DNA of 64,000 nt from Prorocentrum cordatum (lineage: Eukaryota > Sar > Dinophyceae > Prorocentrales > Prorocentraceae): NCBI GenBank assembly GCA_963575745.1, contig CAUYUJ010003891.1, positions 739,693-803,692 on the forward strand, written 5' to 3'. The position numbers and the translations under genes were made by a program. Under the pieces are notes generated by a model, which was given only the letters and a program-made list of their open reading frames with translations, was not told where the DNA came from and did no database searches. Below, piece after piece: positions 38,906 through 49,799 of the stretch; the stretch's first letter is position 1; every line of letters starts with the position of its first letter.

Positions 38906-40560
38906 TACGCGGAGATAAACAAAAAAACAACAACGCGCGCATAATCATCATACATAACAAAAACAGCAACACAGTATATATATAACCTTCGCGCCGTCGC
39001 GCGCGGGAACAAACGCAAAAAAACGCGCGGGCGCTCGCGCGCTGGAACAAGAGAAAAACAAAACACGAAACAACCGCAAAACTCAATGAACGCCCCGAAG
39101 CAATTGAGAAACCGACGAACTATAATCGCCCCCGAGAGAAGAAAAAAGGGGGGACGAGAGAGAGAAGATTTTTTTAAAAGGCACCAATGGAAACATGCGA
39201 GAAAACACCAGAAACATGATTCCACCCAAGAAACACACAACGCCCGAGGGGGAACCGCATCACGCGCAGCAGCGCACATTGAAACGACCCAAAATAAAGC
39301 AGAGAAACCAACAACAACGACAACGACAAAGCCAAACAGTCGCGCGCGCTTCCGATCGCGACGGCAGTGATTCGCAGATAGGAAAGACGCGCAGGACAGA
39401 GCGATCCCGCGCGCCGGCGGCAACGCCACCTGCGGGGCGGGCGCTCGCAGAGAGCAGAGAACCAATGGATGCGGGGGGGAAGCAGAACGAAGCGAACGCA
39501 GCGAGCTGGGCGGGCGGCGTCGCGGGAAGGAGGGCAGACAGAAGGCCGAGGGGGAGGGGCGCGCGAAGCGGCGATAATACAAATGCGACAGCAGCGGGCA
39601 GGCAGAGAGGCGGCGCAGAGGACTGGCAGCAGCGAGCAGAGGCCGCGCGCAACGGGCAGGGACAGACGAGTAGCGGTGGCGAATTACGAGCGATGAGATC
39701 CCCCGCGCGCGGATGGATGAATGGAGCGGCGCCGGGGGGGGGGGGCGCGGGCAAGCTATGCGCGCTCGCAAAACATCTGACGACCCACTTCCAGCGGGCC
39801 ACCGATCGCCTCCCTGGCGGCTGGACTTGGGGTGGGGTCGGGAGCGGCTGACCAGTCTGACCGCGCCCACCTCCCCCTTCCTCCTCTTGCCTCCTGCGCT
39901 GGATTGCTGCATGTTGAATTTGCGTTGTGTTCCAAGCTGATGTGTTGCATTGCTGCGTTGCGTGTTCCCGTGGGGCAGTTCGCTGCGTTGCATGTTGCTG
40001 CGCTTGCATGTTGTGCGTTGCTGCGTTGAGTTGCGCTGCGTCGAACGTCGCTGCGCTGGGCCATGCGTTGCTGGATGTTGTCATATGGCACCATAGTGCG
40101 TTGCAGCTTGCGGCGATGCATTTCCTCTCGTGCATTTTGCTGCATTTCGTTAAAGGGGGGCGGCCATTGCCTCGCGCCGCGCAATATATTCTGAAGATGC
40201 GATCCGAAACTATGGATGTGAATTGCTGCCGCGCGCGCGTGGGCTCGATTGCCGATTCGCCCTCGACGTCGGCAGGGCATCTCGGTGGTTCGGCCACGCC
40301 CCTTGGCGCCGCGAGGGCGAACTCTCGCCTCCGCGCCGCTGTGAATTATCCATTCGAACTAACCGTTCTCGCCCGGCAAACTCGGCAACGACCATTCCGC
40401 TAGCAACTGAAAGCGTCGGCGACGACGATGCGGCTCCAAGGCTGGCGCTGCTCCGAGAAGCCCAGCATCTCTCTCCCCCCTCTCTCGCCCCCCCCCCATG
40501 TGCCCGGCGCCTCTGCGACGCGCTCGGGCTGTCCAAAGTCCGTGGGCCGGGGCGGTTTTC
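38906..40560. other. Gene-poor stretch with TGCGTTG repeats
   Basis: Purine-rich sequence without a credible gene up to 39,890. Then, at 39,905-40,080, imperfect repeats of TTGCTGCGTTG and TTGCATGTTG. Nothing coding is supported. Confidence 0.4.
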
Positions 40561-40579
40561 TGCGCGGGCGCAACTCCGG

Positions 40580-41516
40580 CTACTGCCGAGTAGTATATGT
40601 AGATCTCCTGGCGCACGGCAAATCCACCTCCGCCCGCTAATCCTTTAAGCTTGTCGCGCGGGTCAGATCCTTCAAGTTCTCCGTTAAGGGCTTGCCAGAG
40701 ATCCTCGTCGGGGCAGTTCGCGCCCTCGTCGGTAAACTCGAATCCCCTCTCATATTCGTCCCGCTGCTGTCTGGCCACGCTGGCCTTCTGGCGCCTGGCA
40801 TGCGTGAATCGCCCGTTGAAAATCCGCAACAGGTCCTCCGACTCCTCCTTAGGCATGACTCCGTTCATCGTCTCCAACTTCTTGTTCGGGGACTTGACGG
40901 CTCCGCGATAGTCGCGCGTGGCGCGAGCCAGAGCGCCGCATAATCTGTCACCCCGCTCTCTGAATTTAGCTTTGTCGCTGGAAAAGCTTCGAGGTTCCAG
41001 TGGGCCTTGAACTCGCCGATGGGTTTGCCGTTGCCGTCCCCTCCTTTTCCTCCCCACTAGTGGCGGGCGCTCGCCAATTTGGAGATCCCACTTAACAAAG
41101 CCCCGCGCGCATCCGCGCTTGCCGCCGTTCTCTCGACCAGCCGGTGAAAACTGCGCGCGTCCCCCTCAACCACCGAGTTCGAGCTAGCGAAACTTATCAG
41201 CACGGCGCTCATGTTCTGCTGTGCGTGCACCATCTCGACGGCCTCTTCCTGGGTGAACTCAATGGTGTCCGTAGAGAGGCGGTCGACAATGAAGTCTCTG
41301 ATTCCTTGGTGAGTGGCGCGCACCGCTGTCCTAATCAAAGTTACCATTGACCGTTGACGACACGCACATGTCCATACACCTCTGGATATCAAGCTTAATC
41401 CAAGCCTCTCGGTCCGCAGGTGCGCGAAAATCAACCGGAGGGTCCTGCGGGCCTGGGGTAAAACCAGCTGATCGGCATCCTGTCATTGCAACAGACGCCC
41501 CGCTACCATGCAACAA
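40580..41516 (-). pseudogene. Decayed gene of unknown function
   Basis: Protein-like pieces follow one another in three minus frames: DREAWIKLDIQRCMDMCVSS (to 41,331), then RATHQGIRDFIVDRLSTDTI and EEAVEMVHAQQNMSAVLISF (41,345-41,060), then NKKLETMNGVMPKEESEDLL, FNGRFTHARRQKASVARQQR and DLWQALNGELEGSDPRDKLK (about 40,890-40,640). Each piece has natural composition and they are consecutive, so a single gene with frameshifts (or short exons) is likely. No family recognised. Confidence 0.4.
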
Positions 41517-41684
41517 ATCAAGAAGGGTTCAGCGCACATAATCGCGCGCATTCGTTTCACCTGCGACGCTCGGATGAGTCAGACTTCCGCACGATAAAAG
41601 CTCGAGCCAAGCAGCGTCGGCAACGACAGCTACTCAACTCCCTGCACCACTATGCCTCCACAGTTGCCATCACATGCTCTAACA

Positions 41685-42082
41685 CCTTCTCCTCCTCCTC
41701 CTCCTCCTCCTCCTCCTCCTCCTCCTCCTCCTCCCCCTCCTCGTCCTCCTCCTCCTCCTCCTCCTCCTCCTCCTCCTCTTCCTCTTCCTTCTTCCTCCTC
41801 CTCCTCCTCCTCATTCTCATCCTCCTCTTCATCCTCACCCTCATCCTCATCCTCATCCTCATCCTCATATCCATCCTCCTCCGCATCCTCATCTTCATCC
41901 TCATCCACATCCACATCCTCATTCTCATCATCAGTATCAAAATCATCATGATCAGCACCAGCATCATTAGCATTATCATCATCAGCATCATCAGCAGCAT
42001 AAGCATCAAGATCAAGATCATGATCATTGTCATGACCATGACCATGACCATGACCATGATCATGATCATGATCATGATCATG

Positions 42083-42134
<52 letters not shown>

Positions 42135-42362
42135 CCGTCATCACCGTCATCATCCTCGTCATCCTCGTCATCCTCATCCTCCTCATCCTCCTCATCATCA
42201 GTTTCATCATCAGCATCATCATTATCCTCATCCTCCTCCTCATCATCATCATTATCATCATCGTCATCATCGTCATCATCGTCATCATCAGCATCGTCAT
42301 CATCACCACCACCATCATCATCACCACCCCCACCATTATTATCATCATCAGCATCAGCATCG

Positions 42363-42419
<57 letters not shown>

Positions 42420-42430
42420 CATCCTCCGCC
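41685..42430. repeat. CCT then CAT microsatellites
   Basis: (CTC)n to about 41,860, TCATCC units, then CAT/ATC triplets including a run of CATGAC/CATGAT units at 42,030-42,085. Confidence 0.95.
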
Positions 42431-42845
42431 TCCTCCTCCTCCTCATCTCGTCCCTCCCATTCCTCCCACCTGCGCCACCTTACCGTCAGGGCATTGGAGG
42501 GCCGTGGCGCCCAGAAGTCGCACTGCCTGCCTGGCGACCGGGTGCCGCCGTCGCGCGCGCGCCGTTTTAGCGATCCGCGTGCCAACCGTACGGCGCCTCG
42601 TACCGAGCATGAAAGAAACGGATTCTGGGGGCCCCGTGAACCTTTCGCCGCGGTCGGGCCCCCTGGGGCCCTCAGCGGCCCCAAGGGGCAACTCATAGCT
42701 GGCCTTGCTGGAAAAGCCCCGAGGCCTGGGTCGGGGACACGCGCTGGCCAGGGCTCGGGGGAGCGTCGGTGGAGTCCGCACACAAGAAGAGGGGTCGCAA
42801 GTCATGGCGAAGCACCAGGGGGCGTGGTAAAAAAAAAAAAAAAGC

Positions 42846-42935
42846 AAGGGGTCATTACACCTGGGGAGACATCATGGCCCCCGCCGTGACGTCCAACCCC
42901 CATCGTCATCACCCCCCGCATGGCCGCGCCCGAGA
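42846..42935. repeat. CATGG-CCCCCG-CCGTG hairpin element, copy 3
   Basis: GGGGAGACATCATGG, CCCCCG, CCGTGACGTCCAACCCC, then ATCGTCATCACCCCCCGC and CGCGCCCGAGAG. It lies 21 kb from the other two copies and follows a 14-A run. Confidence 0.75.
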
Positions 42936-43927
42936 GCGGGCGGTCGGTTCCAGATGGCTCCCAGACCCGGGTCAGTCAGAGGATTTCTGAAAGGATTGTC
43001 TGACTACCGTTAATGAAGGGGAACTGGGACACACAAATAAATACACACAAATAAAATTATCCCCCATATTTTCCCATATTTTCTGGGTTTTTGTCTTCCC
43101 CCCCACTTCCCATATTTTCCCATATTTTCTTGGAATCGCCGATTAATTGTGTCTGTGTGTTTTTTCCCCTCCTGAGTTAACGCTGACCCCTAACACGTGT
43201 GCTCCGATACCCCTCCAATCGGCCTTCTGCCCACAATTCGGCTCTCGCGCGGCCTCGGGCGGCCCACAACTCGGGACGAACCCGGCCTCCCCAGAACGCC
43301 CCCGACGAGGCGCAGCCGATGGAAACCACACGCCCCGAAACCTCAAACCAGACAATTTCCGAAAATATCCGTTCCAATCATGAGCCATTTCCTTCACACC
43401 GAATCTCCGCTGTGAGTGGCCGAGCCCGCGCCGGGAGCGGGCCGGGGCGCAAAAACTTCGCGGGAACGCCGCGCGTCAGCCGACGCCCTGCCCAGCGAGA
43501 GGCGGCCAAAAAGTGGAACTGTTGGTCCCTCCCTCCTTTCACCCTCCTCGTGCTTGGTCCTCCTCCCTGCACGTCTGCATTCCAATCTCTCCTGCCGCCA
43601 AGCTGCTGCCGTAAGGAACCCGAGTTGAGGAACGGAGTTTCTCAAAACAGCCTGACTGCACGAGGCGCACCAGAGGAACAACCATGGAAGGGTCAAAAGG
43701 AACAGCCAAGCCCGTCCGAACACAAAATGTTTCTCAATTCCGCGTTTTGACTGTATTTCCTCATCCTTTGTTTTTTCCTCCTCCGCCGCCTCCTCCTCCT
43801 TATCCTTCCACGTTCGTCGCCCCTCTTCCGCCACCCGCCTCTTCCACAACTCCTCCTTCTCTCTCACAGGGCTCCTCGTCCGCCGCCTCATCGGCCCCAT
43901 GCAGCCCCATTCCACCTTGCTTGTTGT

Positions 43928-43960
43928 TTTTCTCTTTCTCTCTCTCTCTCTGTTTCTCTC

Positions 43961-43993
<33 letters not shown>

Positions 43994-43996
43994 AAC
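43928..43996. repeat. (CT)n microsatellite
   Basis: TCTC dinucleotide tract with a few TTT/TG interruptions. Confidence 0.93.
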
Positions 43997-44457
43997 TCTT
44001 TCTCTCTCCTCCGTCTCTATCCTCACAAATCGTCCTGCCTCTTGCTCATCGTAGATACTGATGCACTGATGCTCATGCGCTTTTTCAACCGGGACATATC
44101 GGAACGTTTTCGGCGTTTCGAAACGGCTGTCTTGCTGCAGCTTTACTGGCTGTCGGCAGGGGTGTGTTCTACTCTATTGGCTCGATCGGTTTTCGATGGT
44201 TTTCGGCTGCCCACTCGCATCTGCCACCCTCCCAATCATCATCGTCGTCGTCATCTTCATCTTCATCTTCATCATCATCATCATCATCATCGCCTCTCCT
44301 TCCGCACGCTACCGTCACCACTCATCGCCGTCGCCATCATCACCATCATCATCATCATCCAGGAGCGCCGACCTCCGGAGGAGGATGCGGAAAAGCAGAT
44401 CGCAAGGACCTGCTGTTTTTTTGTTGCACTCCACTGTTCCAGCCAGGCCAGCGTCGC

Positions 44458-44862
44458 CTAATCGTTGAGGCCACGACGCGTAAGATCGGCCCGACGTGCT
44501 TCTGCCAGAACAGCCGCCAGGTCAAGCAGACGCATTAGGGTCTCGGCCACGTGCTGGGCCACGCACCTGTTGACAACTCGAGTGACATATACAGAGCCAA
44601 GCGCGTTGTTGATCTTGCGCGCCCTTGCATTCCGAAGCGCGCCGGAGCGAATGATGACGGCGACGCGCAGCCCGCTGTCGGCCGCAGCAGCCTCGGCGCG
44701 GTCGCGCGCCGTTGCAGCTGCTGGGTCGAAAGCGCAAAGATACTTCAGGCCGGACTTGTCGCGGCGGCGCAATTTGCGGCCCAGCGCGCGCAAGTTTCCC
44801 GCGCAGGAGGGCCCTGGCCCACGTGCGAAGTTGATTTCTCCAACGCACATCTTCGCTTGCAC
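44458..44862 (-). CDS. Unknown frame, possibly last exon of the kinase-side locus
   Basis: Reads MCVGEINFARGPGPSCAGN, LRALGRKLRRRDKSGLKYL, LRVAVIIRSGALRNARARKI, NALGSVYVTRVVNRCVAQHV, with a stop at 44,458. It has a basic N-terminal half and a helical C-terminal half. A second frame just upstream (44,884-45,246 minus) contains AMPEDFLAIGGELIMGEEFA, and both lie downstream of the kinase fragment in the same orientation. They may be exons of one gene. No ATG at the 5' edge; no family recognised. Confidence 0.38.
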   Translation of the reverse strand: MQAKMCVGEINFARGPGPSCAGNLRALGRKLRRRDKSGLKYLCAFDPAAATARDRAEAAAADSGLRVAVIIRSGALRNARARKINNALGSVYVTRVVNRCVAQHVAETLMRLLDLAAVLAEARRADLTRRGLND

Positions 44863-45166
44863 GGCGCGGGCCCCGCAAAAGAGTCACGGGCGCGCGCGGC
44901 AAGGGGCGGCCGCCGCCCGCGCGCGGGCCGTCGCCCCGCTGCCCTGGCCCCATAGCAGGATCGACGCGCGCGCGAACGCGTCGTCGGCGAACTCCTCTCC
45001 CATGATGAGCTCCCCGCCGATTGCGAGGAAGTCCTCGGGCATGGCGCCCCCGGCGACCGCCCCCCCCGCATTTTCTGAGTCGGCCGCCGTCGCCGAGGTC
45101 GCCGCGCCGCCCGCGTAAAAACGGCGCGACGCTTCGACGGGGCCGGAGGCAAGTTCGCATCGGATT

Positions 45167-45917
45167 TCAGGCTGCGGCACGTCGGCGGGCGCCCCTCGGC
45201 CACGATGCCTGCGCGCGCGCAGATGCGAGGCGCAAAGCCGCCTCATCCTTCCGGGCGCATTCGGGGAAGGCCTTGCCCGCCCAGAGGCGCTGCTCGGCCG
45301 AGCTGTTCCAGCGGGGGCACTGCTGTAAATGCCGATGCAAATCTGGGTCCAGCTTTGCCGCGGCTACGGTTCCGAAGCCGCTTCCGCCCGCGCCCCCGCC
45401 CGGGCGGACCGGATGGGCACCGACAGCGGCGATGCCGCGCGCGTCGCTCGGGCGCCATTGCAAAGCGCGCTCGGCGAGGTCGGGGGGCTCTTCGCGGCGG
45501 CCCGCGAGACGCGCGGGAGGCCGTCGAGCTGCTGCAGCGCGAGGGCACCTGGACAATCCCCCAGCCGCCGTTCCACGCCACTCGCCCAAGAAAAGCAAGG
45601 ACTCCAGCAGCGCGGCCCAGTCGCTCAACCTCTCCCATTCCGAGCGCGGGGGCCCCAAGAGAGCAGAAATGGCGCCCGCGAAATCTTCGCCAGCGGGCGC
45701 CCGCGTCTCCGAGGCGAAGAGCGGGTCGCCCACGTGCATCTCCGCAGCCGCGCACCCGACAGACCACATGTCCAAGTCCTCTTGGCCACGCTTCAGCAGA
45801 CGTCGGAGGGCGGTAGTGGAAGGCGCGCGCGCCGAGGGCGTCGCCCTGGCGCAGCCTCTTCTGCCGCCCGATGGCGGGGCCCGACGTCTGGCGCGCGCCG
45901 AGGTCGGCGATCGCCAC
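45167..45917 (-). pseudogene. CMGC/CDK-like protein kinase C-lobe, frameshifted
   Basis: Starts at a good 3' splice acceptor: a long C/T tract then CCCTCAG|GTGGCG at 45,919-45,917. The exon reads VAIADLGARQTSG (kinase activation segment; DLG in place of DFG), then ALGARAFHYRPP (the APE region, as in CDKs WYRAPE). About 30 bp later, one frame away, it continues LDMWSVGCAAAEMHVGDPLF (subdomain IX, Asp-Met-Trp-Ser-x-Gly-Cys), GEDFAGAISALLGPPRSEW, and DLAERALQWRPSDARGIAA (subdomain XI Arg). The frame change near 45,795-45,815 means either one indel or a sequencing error. The catalytic HRD exon is not seen upstream. Phosphotransferase family member by motif. Confidence 0.7.
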
Positions 45918-45951
45918 CTGAGGGAAGGGGGGGGGGGGGGGAAGGGGCGCG

Positions 45952-46560
45952 ATGGCGACCCGGCGGAAAGGCCGCCCGCGCCTGGAGGCGCGGCGCGAGT
46001 TCTGGCAGGCCGCGGACGGCTTCGGCGGCAAGCAGCACGTGCGGGTCACCAAAGTGACGGGGCACGCCGCGGCCCGCTCGGTCCGCGACGGCTACGCCGC
46101 GATGAACGACTACGAGGACAACCGCGCCGCGGACGGCTTCGCCAAGAAGGGTGCCGAGCTCCGCCCCACATGCGAGGCGGCGGTGAAGCGCGTCGAGCTG
46201 GCCGACGCGATCGCAGTAGCGACGGCCCGCTGGCTCGGCGAGGTGCTGCAGCTCGGGGGCGCCGCCCTCGCGGCGGCCGACGGCGCGGACGCGGGCGTGG
46301 CGGAGCCGACCTGCCGCGGGCGCGGGCGCGGACGGCGGGGCGCTGCGCGCTGCCGCGGCGGCGGGCCAGGATGCAGACGCTGGCCCTGCACTGCGCGCGG
46401 CGCGGCGGCCTCGGACGCAAACGGGGCGCGCTGGCTCTGCAACGCCTGCGCTGGCCGCTCGGACGGCATGGCCGTCCGCGGTGGGCCGCCTGGGCATCAG
46501 GCACCGGCGCGGAAGCGCGCGCGGGCGCCGAGCTCGGGGGCGGACGGCCCGAGCCGCTGA
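45952..46560 (+). CDS. RNase H domain tail of a LINE
   Basis: ATG-started frame of 202 residues. VRVTKVTGHAAARSVRDGYA, then NDYEDNRAADGFAKKGAEL, match the last part of type I RNase H: the Lys-Val-x-Gly-His strand, the loop, and the N-x-x-A-D helix with the final acidic residue. The region after this (VELADAIAVATARWLGEVL) is helical; a Cys-bearing end (ARWLCNACAG) follows. The upstream half of the RNase H fold is missing, and the upstream sequence is occupied on the other strand by the kinase exon, so this is a 5'-truncated insertion. RNase H removes RNA from RNA:DNA hybrids during retrotransposition. Confidence 0.68.
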   Translation: MATRRKGRPRLEARREFWQAADGFGGKQHVRVTKVTGHAAARSVRDGYAAMNDYEDNRAADGFAKKGAELRPTCEAAVKRVELADAIAVATARWLGEVLQLGGAALAAADGADAGVAEPTCRGRGRGRRGAARCRGGGPGCRRWPCTARGAAASDANGARWLCNACAGRSDGMAVRGGPPGHQAPARKRARAPSSGADGPSR

Positions 46561-46924
46561 GCCGCCCGCGTAGCCGTCCGCGGGGGTGCGGCTCGGAGGC
46601 GAGGTGCCCGAACCGCTGAGCGCTCAGTGCGCTCTCCCCCCCACCTCCCTCCGTCGTGGGCCCGAGGGCCCCGTGTGTGCGCATGCAAATCCCACCAGCC
46701 CTCTGGGCGTCGGTGGTTTTAACGAGTTTCCTCTTCCACCCCTCCCTCTTCCCCTTCGGGGAGGGGTTTACCCCTCCCCCTGCCCCCTCCCCACTGACCT
46801 GGACAGGGGGTTCCGCGGCGCGTTGGAGCGCCCAAGATCGACCCCTGGGAGGGCTAAAATCCGACACCCCTCACAAGGATCGTGGCTCCTGAGGGGGGGG
46901 CTGTAGTTAGGGCCCCCCCCTTCG

Positions 46925-47200
46925 TTGATCGATCTCCTCCAAGATGGCTCCGAGGCCCCCCAAGAAGCCCCCAGGAGGCCCCCAAGAGACCCCCAAGAGG
47001 CCCCAAGAGACCCCCCAGAGGCACCCAAGAAGCGCCCAGGACAAGAAGCGCCCAGGAGGCCCCCAAAGGCCCCAAGATGGCCCCAAGAGGCCCCAAGAGG
47101 CCCCCAGGAGGCCCCAAAGAGGATCCCGAACGGCCCACAGAGCCCCCCCCGAGGCACCCAAGACGCCGAAAAGCCCCTCAGGACGACCCTATACTCGCCT
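46925..47200. repeat. CCCCAAGAGGCC minisatellite
   Basis: Same degenerate 10-12-mer family as 30,060-32,040 (CCCCCAAGAGGCCCC). No gene. Confidence 0.85.
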
Positions 47201-47231
47201 GGGCGTCGTTTCTGGACGGGCTGGTGGGGAT

Positions 47232-47234
47232 ACT

Positions 47235-47284
<50 letters not shown>
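47232..47284. repeat. (AT)n microsatellite
   Basis: ATATAT tract that directly precedes the next repeat array. Confidence 0.95.
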
Positions 47285-47286
<2 letters not shown>

Positions 47287-48830
47287 CCGCAGGCGGAAGC
47301 GCCAGCGGCGGGAGGTCGCGGGCGGGCTACGGCCGCGGCTAGATTGCCCAGCGCGCGCGGGGGCCGCGGATCAGGCGGCGAGGGAGGCAGCGCCCAGGGC
47401 GACAGCCGACGTGCAATCCAGGGAGACTGAGACAGCCCCAGGACGGGCATGCAACGGTGCATCCAACGAGCCTGAGGAAAGGCACCGAGGAGACCAAGCG
47501 CAGCCAAAATGGCGCGTGAGGCGTTCCCAGAAGTCCAGATGCGAACAGAAAGGAACGTTCCCGATGACATCGATCCAGGGAGTCAGTCGGGTACCACAGA
47601 CTGACTGGGGACGTAAGTCCAGCGGAAAATTCTGGCGGTGACACGAAGTCGCGGCGCCAGAACGCGCATCCAGGGTGTGGGGCGAGACAGGAAACTTCCA
47701 CAACTGAGATGCGTCAGCCCAGATCCAACGAGTGGAAGGGCGCCGTAGTGCACGATGCACGGTCAACAACGTGGCGTGTGCACATCGAAAGTGTCTCAGC
47801 GCTACCCAAACCGAGTCGGATAGCACCCGAGGGACGGGGCCTCCGAATACCCAAGACGCATCCCTCAGAGCCACTTCGATCCAGGGTCACGGCGGAAGGC
47901 CTTTCAGCATTTAAGAGTCCCCGGGGACATCGATCCAGGGAGTCTGACGGGTAACACAGACTGACGGGGGATATAAATCCAGCGGAAAAACCTGACGGCG
48001 AATCCAAGATGCGACGCAAGAACGCGCATCCAGGGTGTGGAGCATGATGGCAGGAGAACCTTCCACAACTGAGATGCGTCAGCCCAGATCCATCGAGTGG
48101 AAGGGCGTCGTAGTGCACGATACACGGTCCAAGCTGGTGGGGGTACTTTTTTTTATACAGCTGCAGGCGGAAGCGCCAGCGGCGGGAGGTCGCGGGCGGG
48201 CTACGGCCGCGGCTAAATTGCCTAGCGCGCGCGGGGGCCGCGGATCAGGCAGCGAGGGAGGCAGCGCCCAGGGCGACAGCCGACGTGCAATCCAGGGAGA
48301 CTGAGACAGCCCCAGGACGGGCATGCAACGGTGCATCCAACGAGCCTGAGGACAGGCACCGAGGAGACCAAGCGCAGCCAAAATGGCGCGTGAGGCGTTC
48401 CTGACGGTCCAGATGCGAACAGAATGGAACGCTCCCGAGAACAACGATCCAGGGAGTCAGACGGGTACCACAGACTGACTGGGGACGTAAGTCCAACGGG
48501 AAATTCTGGCGGCGACACGAAGTCGCGACGCCAGGACGCGCATCCAGGGCGTGGAGCGTGACAGGAGAGCCTTCCACAACTGAGATGCGTCAGCCCAGAT
48601 CCAACAAGGAGGGGCGCCGTAGTGCACGAAACACGGTCGACAACGTGGCGTGTGCACATCCAAAGTGTCTCAGCGCTACCAAACCGAGTCGGATAGCACC
48701 CGAGGGGCGGGGCCTTCGTATACCCGAGACGCATCCCTCAGAGCCACTTCGATCCAGGGTCACGGCGGAAGGCCGTTCAGCATTTCAGAGTTCCCGAGGA
48801 CATCGATCCAGGGAGTCTGACGTGTTTTTT
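47285..48830. repeat. Approximately 870-bp tandem repeat with internal sub-repeats
   Basis: Unit 1 starts at 47,285 (GCCGCAGGCGGAAGCGCCAG), unit 2 at about 48,160 (GCTGCAGGCGGAAGCGCCAG). Inside, the motif CGATCCAGGGAGTC begins near 47,570, 47,930, 48,445 and 48,803, usually followed by GACGGGTA(C/A)CACAGACTGAC and CGCATCCAGGG. Unit 1 has an extra internal copy of about 360 bp. Frames are not conserved between units, so it is probably non-coding satellite. Confidence 0.88.
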
Positions 48831-48854
48831 TTCCCCTGGGGCCACGTGAGTACT

Positions 48855-49553
48855 TTAGCCCCCGGCGGCCGCCGTCGCCGCCGCCTGGACGACCAGCGCC
48901 AGCGCCCGCTGCCACTGCCCGCCCTTCTCACACATGAGGTTGGGCTCCAGCATCGCCACCGCCTCGATGAGCAGCGCCAGCGCCGGCTGCCACCGCCCGC
49001 TCTTCACGCGCACGAGGTTGGGCTCCAGCGTCGCAACCGCCATCTCGCTGAGCAGCGCCAGACCCGGCTGCCAACGCCCGCCACTCTCGCACGTGAGGTT
49101 GGGCTCCAGCACCACCATCATCTCGCTGAGCAGTGCCAGGGCCGGCTGCCGCAGCCCGCCCCTCTCGAACATGAGGTTGGGCTCCAGCATCTCTACGCCC
49201 CCGCTGAGCAGCGCCAGGGCCCGCTGCCACTGCCCGCCCTTCTCGAACCAGAGCCTGCCCTCCGACGTCTCCACCGTCCCGTTGAGCAGCACCAGGGCCC
49301 GGTGCCACTGCCCGCCCTTCTCGCACGTGGGGTTGGGCTCCAACATCGCCACCATCTCGCTGAGCAGCGCCAGGGCCGGCTGCCACCGCCCGCTCTTCTC
49401 GCACTTGAGCCTGCCCTGCAGCGTCGCGACCATGTCGCAGGGCACCATCAGAGCCGGCTGCCACTGCCCGCCCTTCTCGCACGTGAGGTTGGGCCCCAGC
49501 GTCGCCACCAACATCTCGCCGGGCAGCGCCAGCCCCGCGCGGCGCCCTGGCAA
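48855..49553 (-). pseudogene. Array of shortened pentatricopeptide-type repeats
   Basis: The minus frame contains eight tandem units of 26-27 residues, for example EPNPTCEKGGQWHRALVLLN, EPNLMFERGGLRQPALALLS and EPNLMCEKGGQWQRALAL. The DNA period is 78 bp (81 at two joints), measured at 48,969, 49,050, 49,128, 49,206, 49,284, 49,362, 49,440 and 49,521. Typical dinoflagellate PPR proteins have 35-residue units in which LEP(N/D)V(I/V) is followed by SYNAGISACEKG. Here about nine residues (the VISYNAGIS part of the first helix) are missing from every unit. No ATG; a TAA lies just upstream. PPR proteins bind organellar RNA, but these units are unlikely to fold normally. Confidence 0.7.
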
Positions 49554-49799
49554 GGAGGACTGCCGCCCCCATTATGCCACATGAGGAACGCGCCTCTCGC
49601 GCCCCGTCCCGCCGCCGCGGCCACAACGCGAGATCTGCGTCGGCCGCCCCGACGCACGGGAAACATGTCCACAAGCATTCGCCGCTGCTGACCGCCGTGT
49701 CAACGCCGCCAGCGCCGTCCGCCCCCTCTCCTCCCACCGTTTGGCTACTACCACCGATGCTGACTCCTCCGCTGTCGTTCCTCCTCGCTCCTTCGCCTC

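Larger units (their letters stand above)
42430..44457. other. Mostly non-coding, mixed repeats
   Basis: Contains copy 3 of the CATGG hairpin element, AT-rich TTTTCCCATATTTTC repeats at 43,060-43,130, TCTC repeats at 43,928-43,996 and CAT triplets at about 44,240-44,365. The frames at 43,199-43,750 look like composition artefacts. No gene assigned. Confidence 0.45.
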
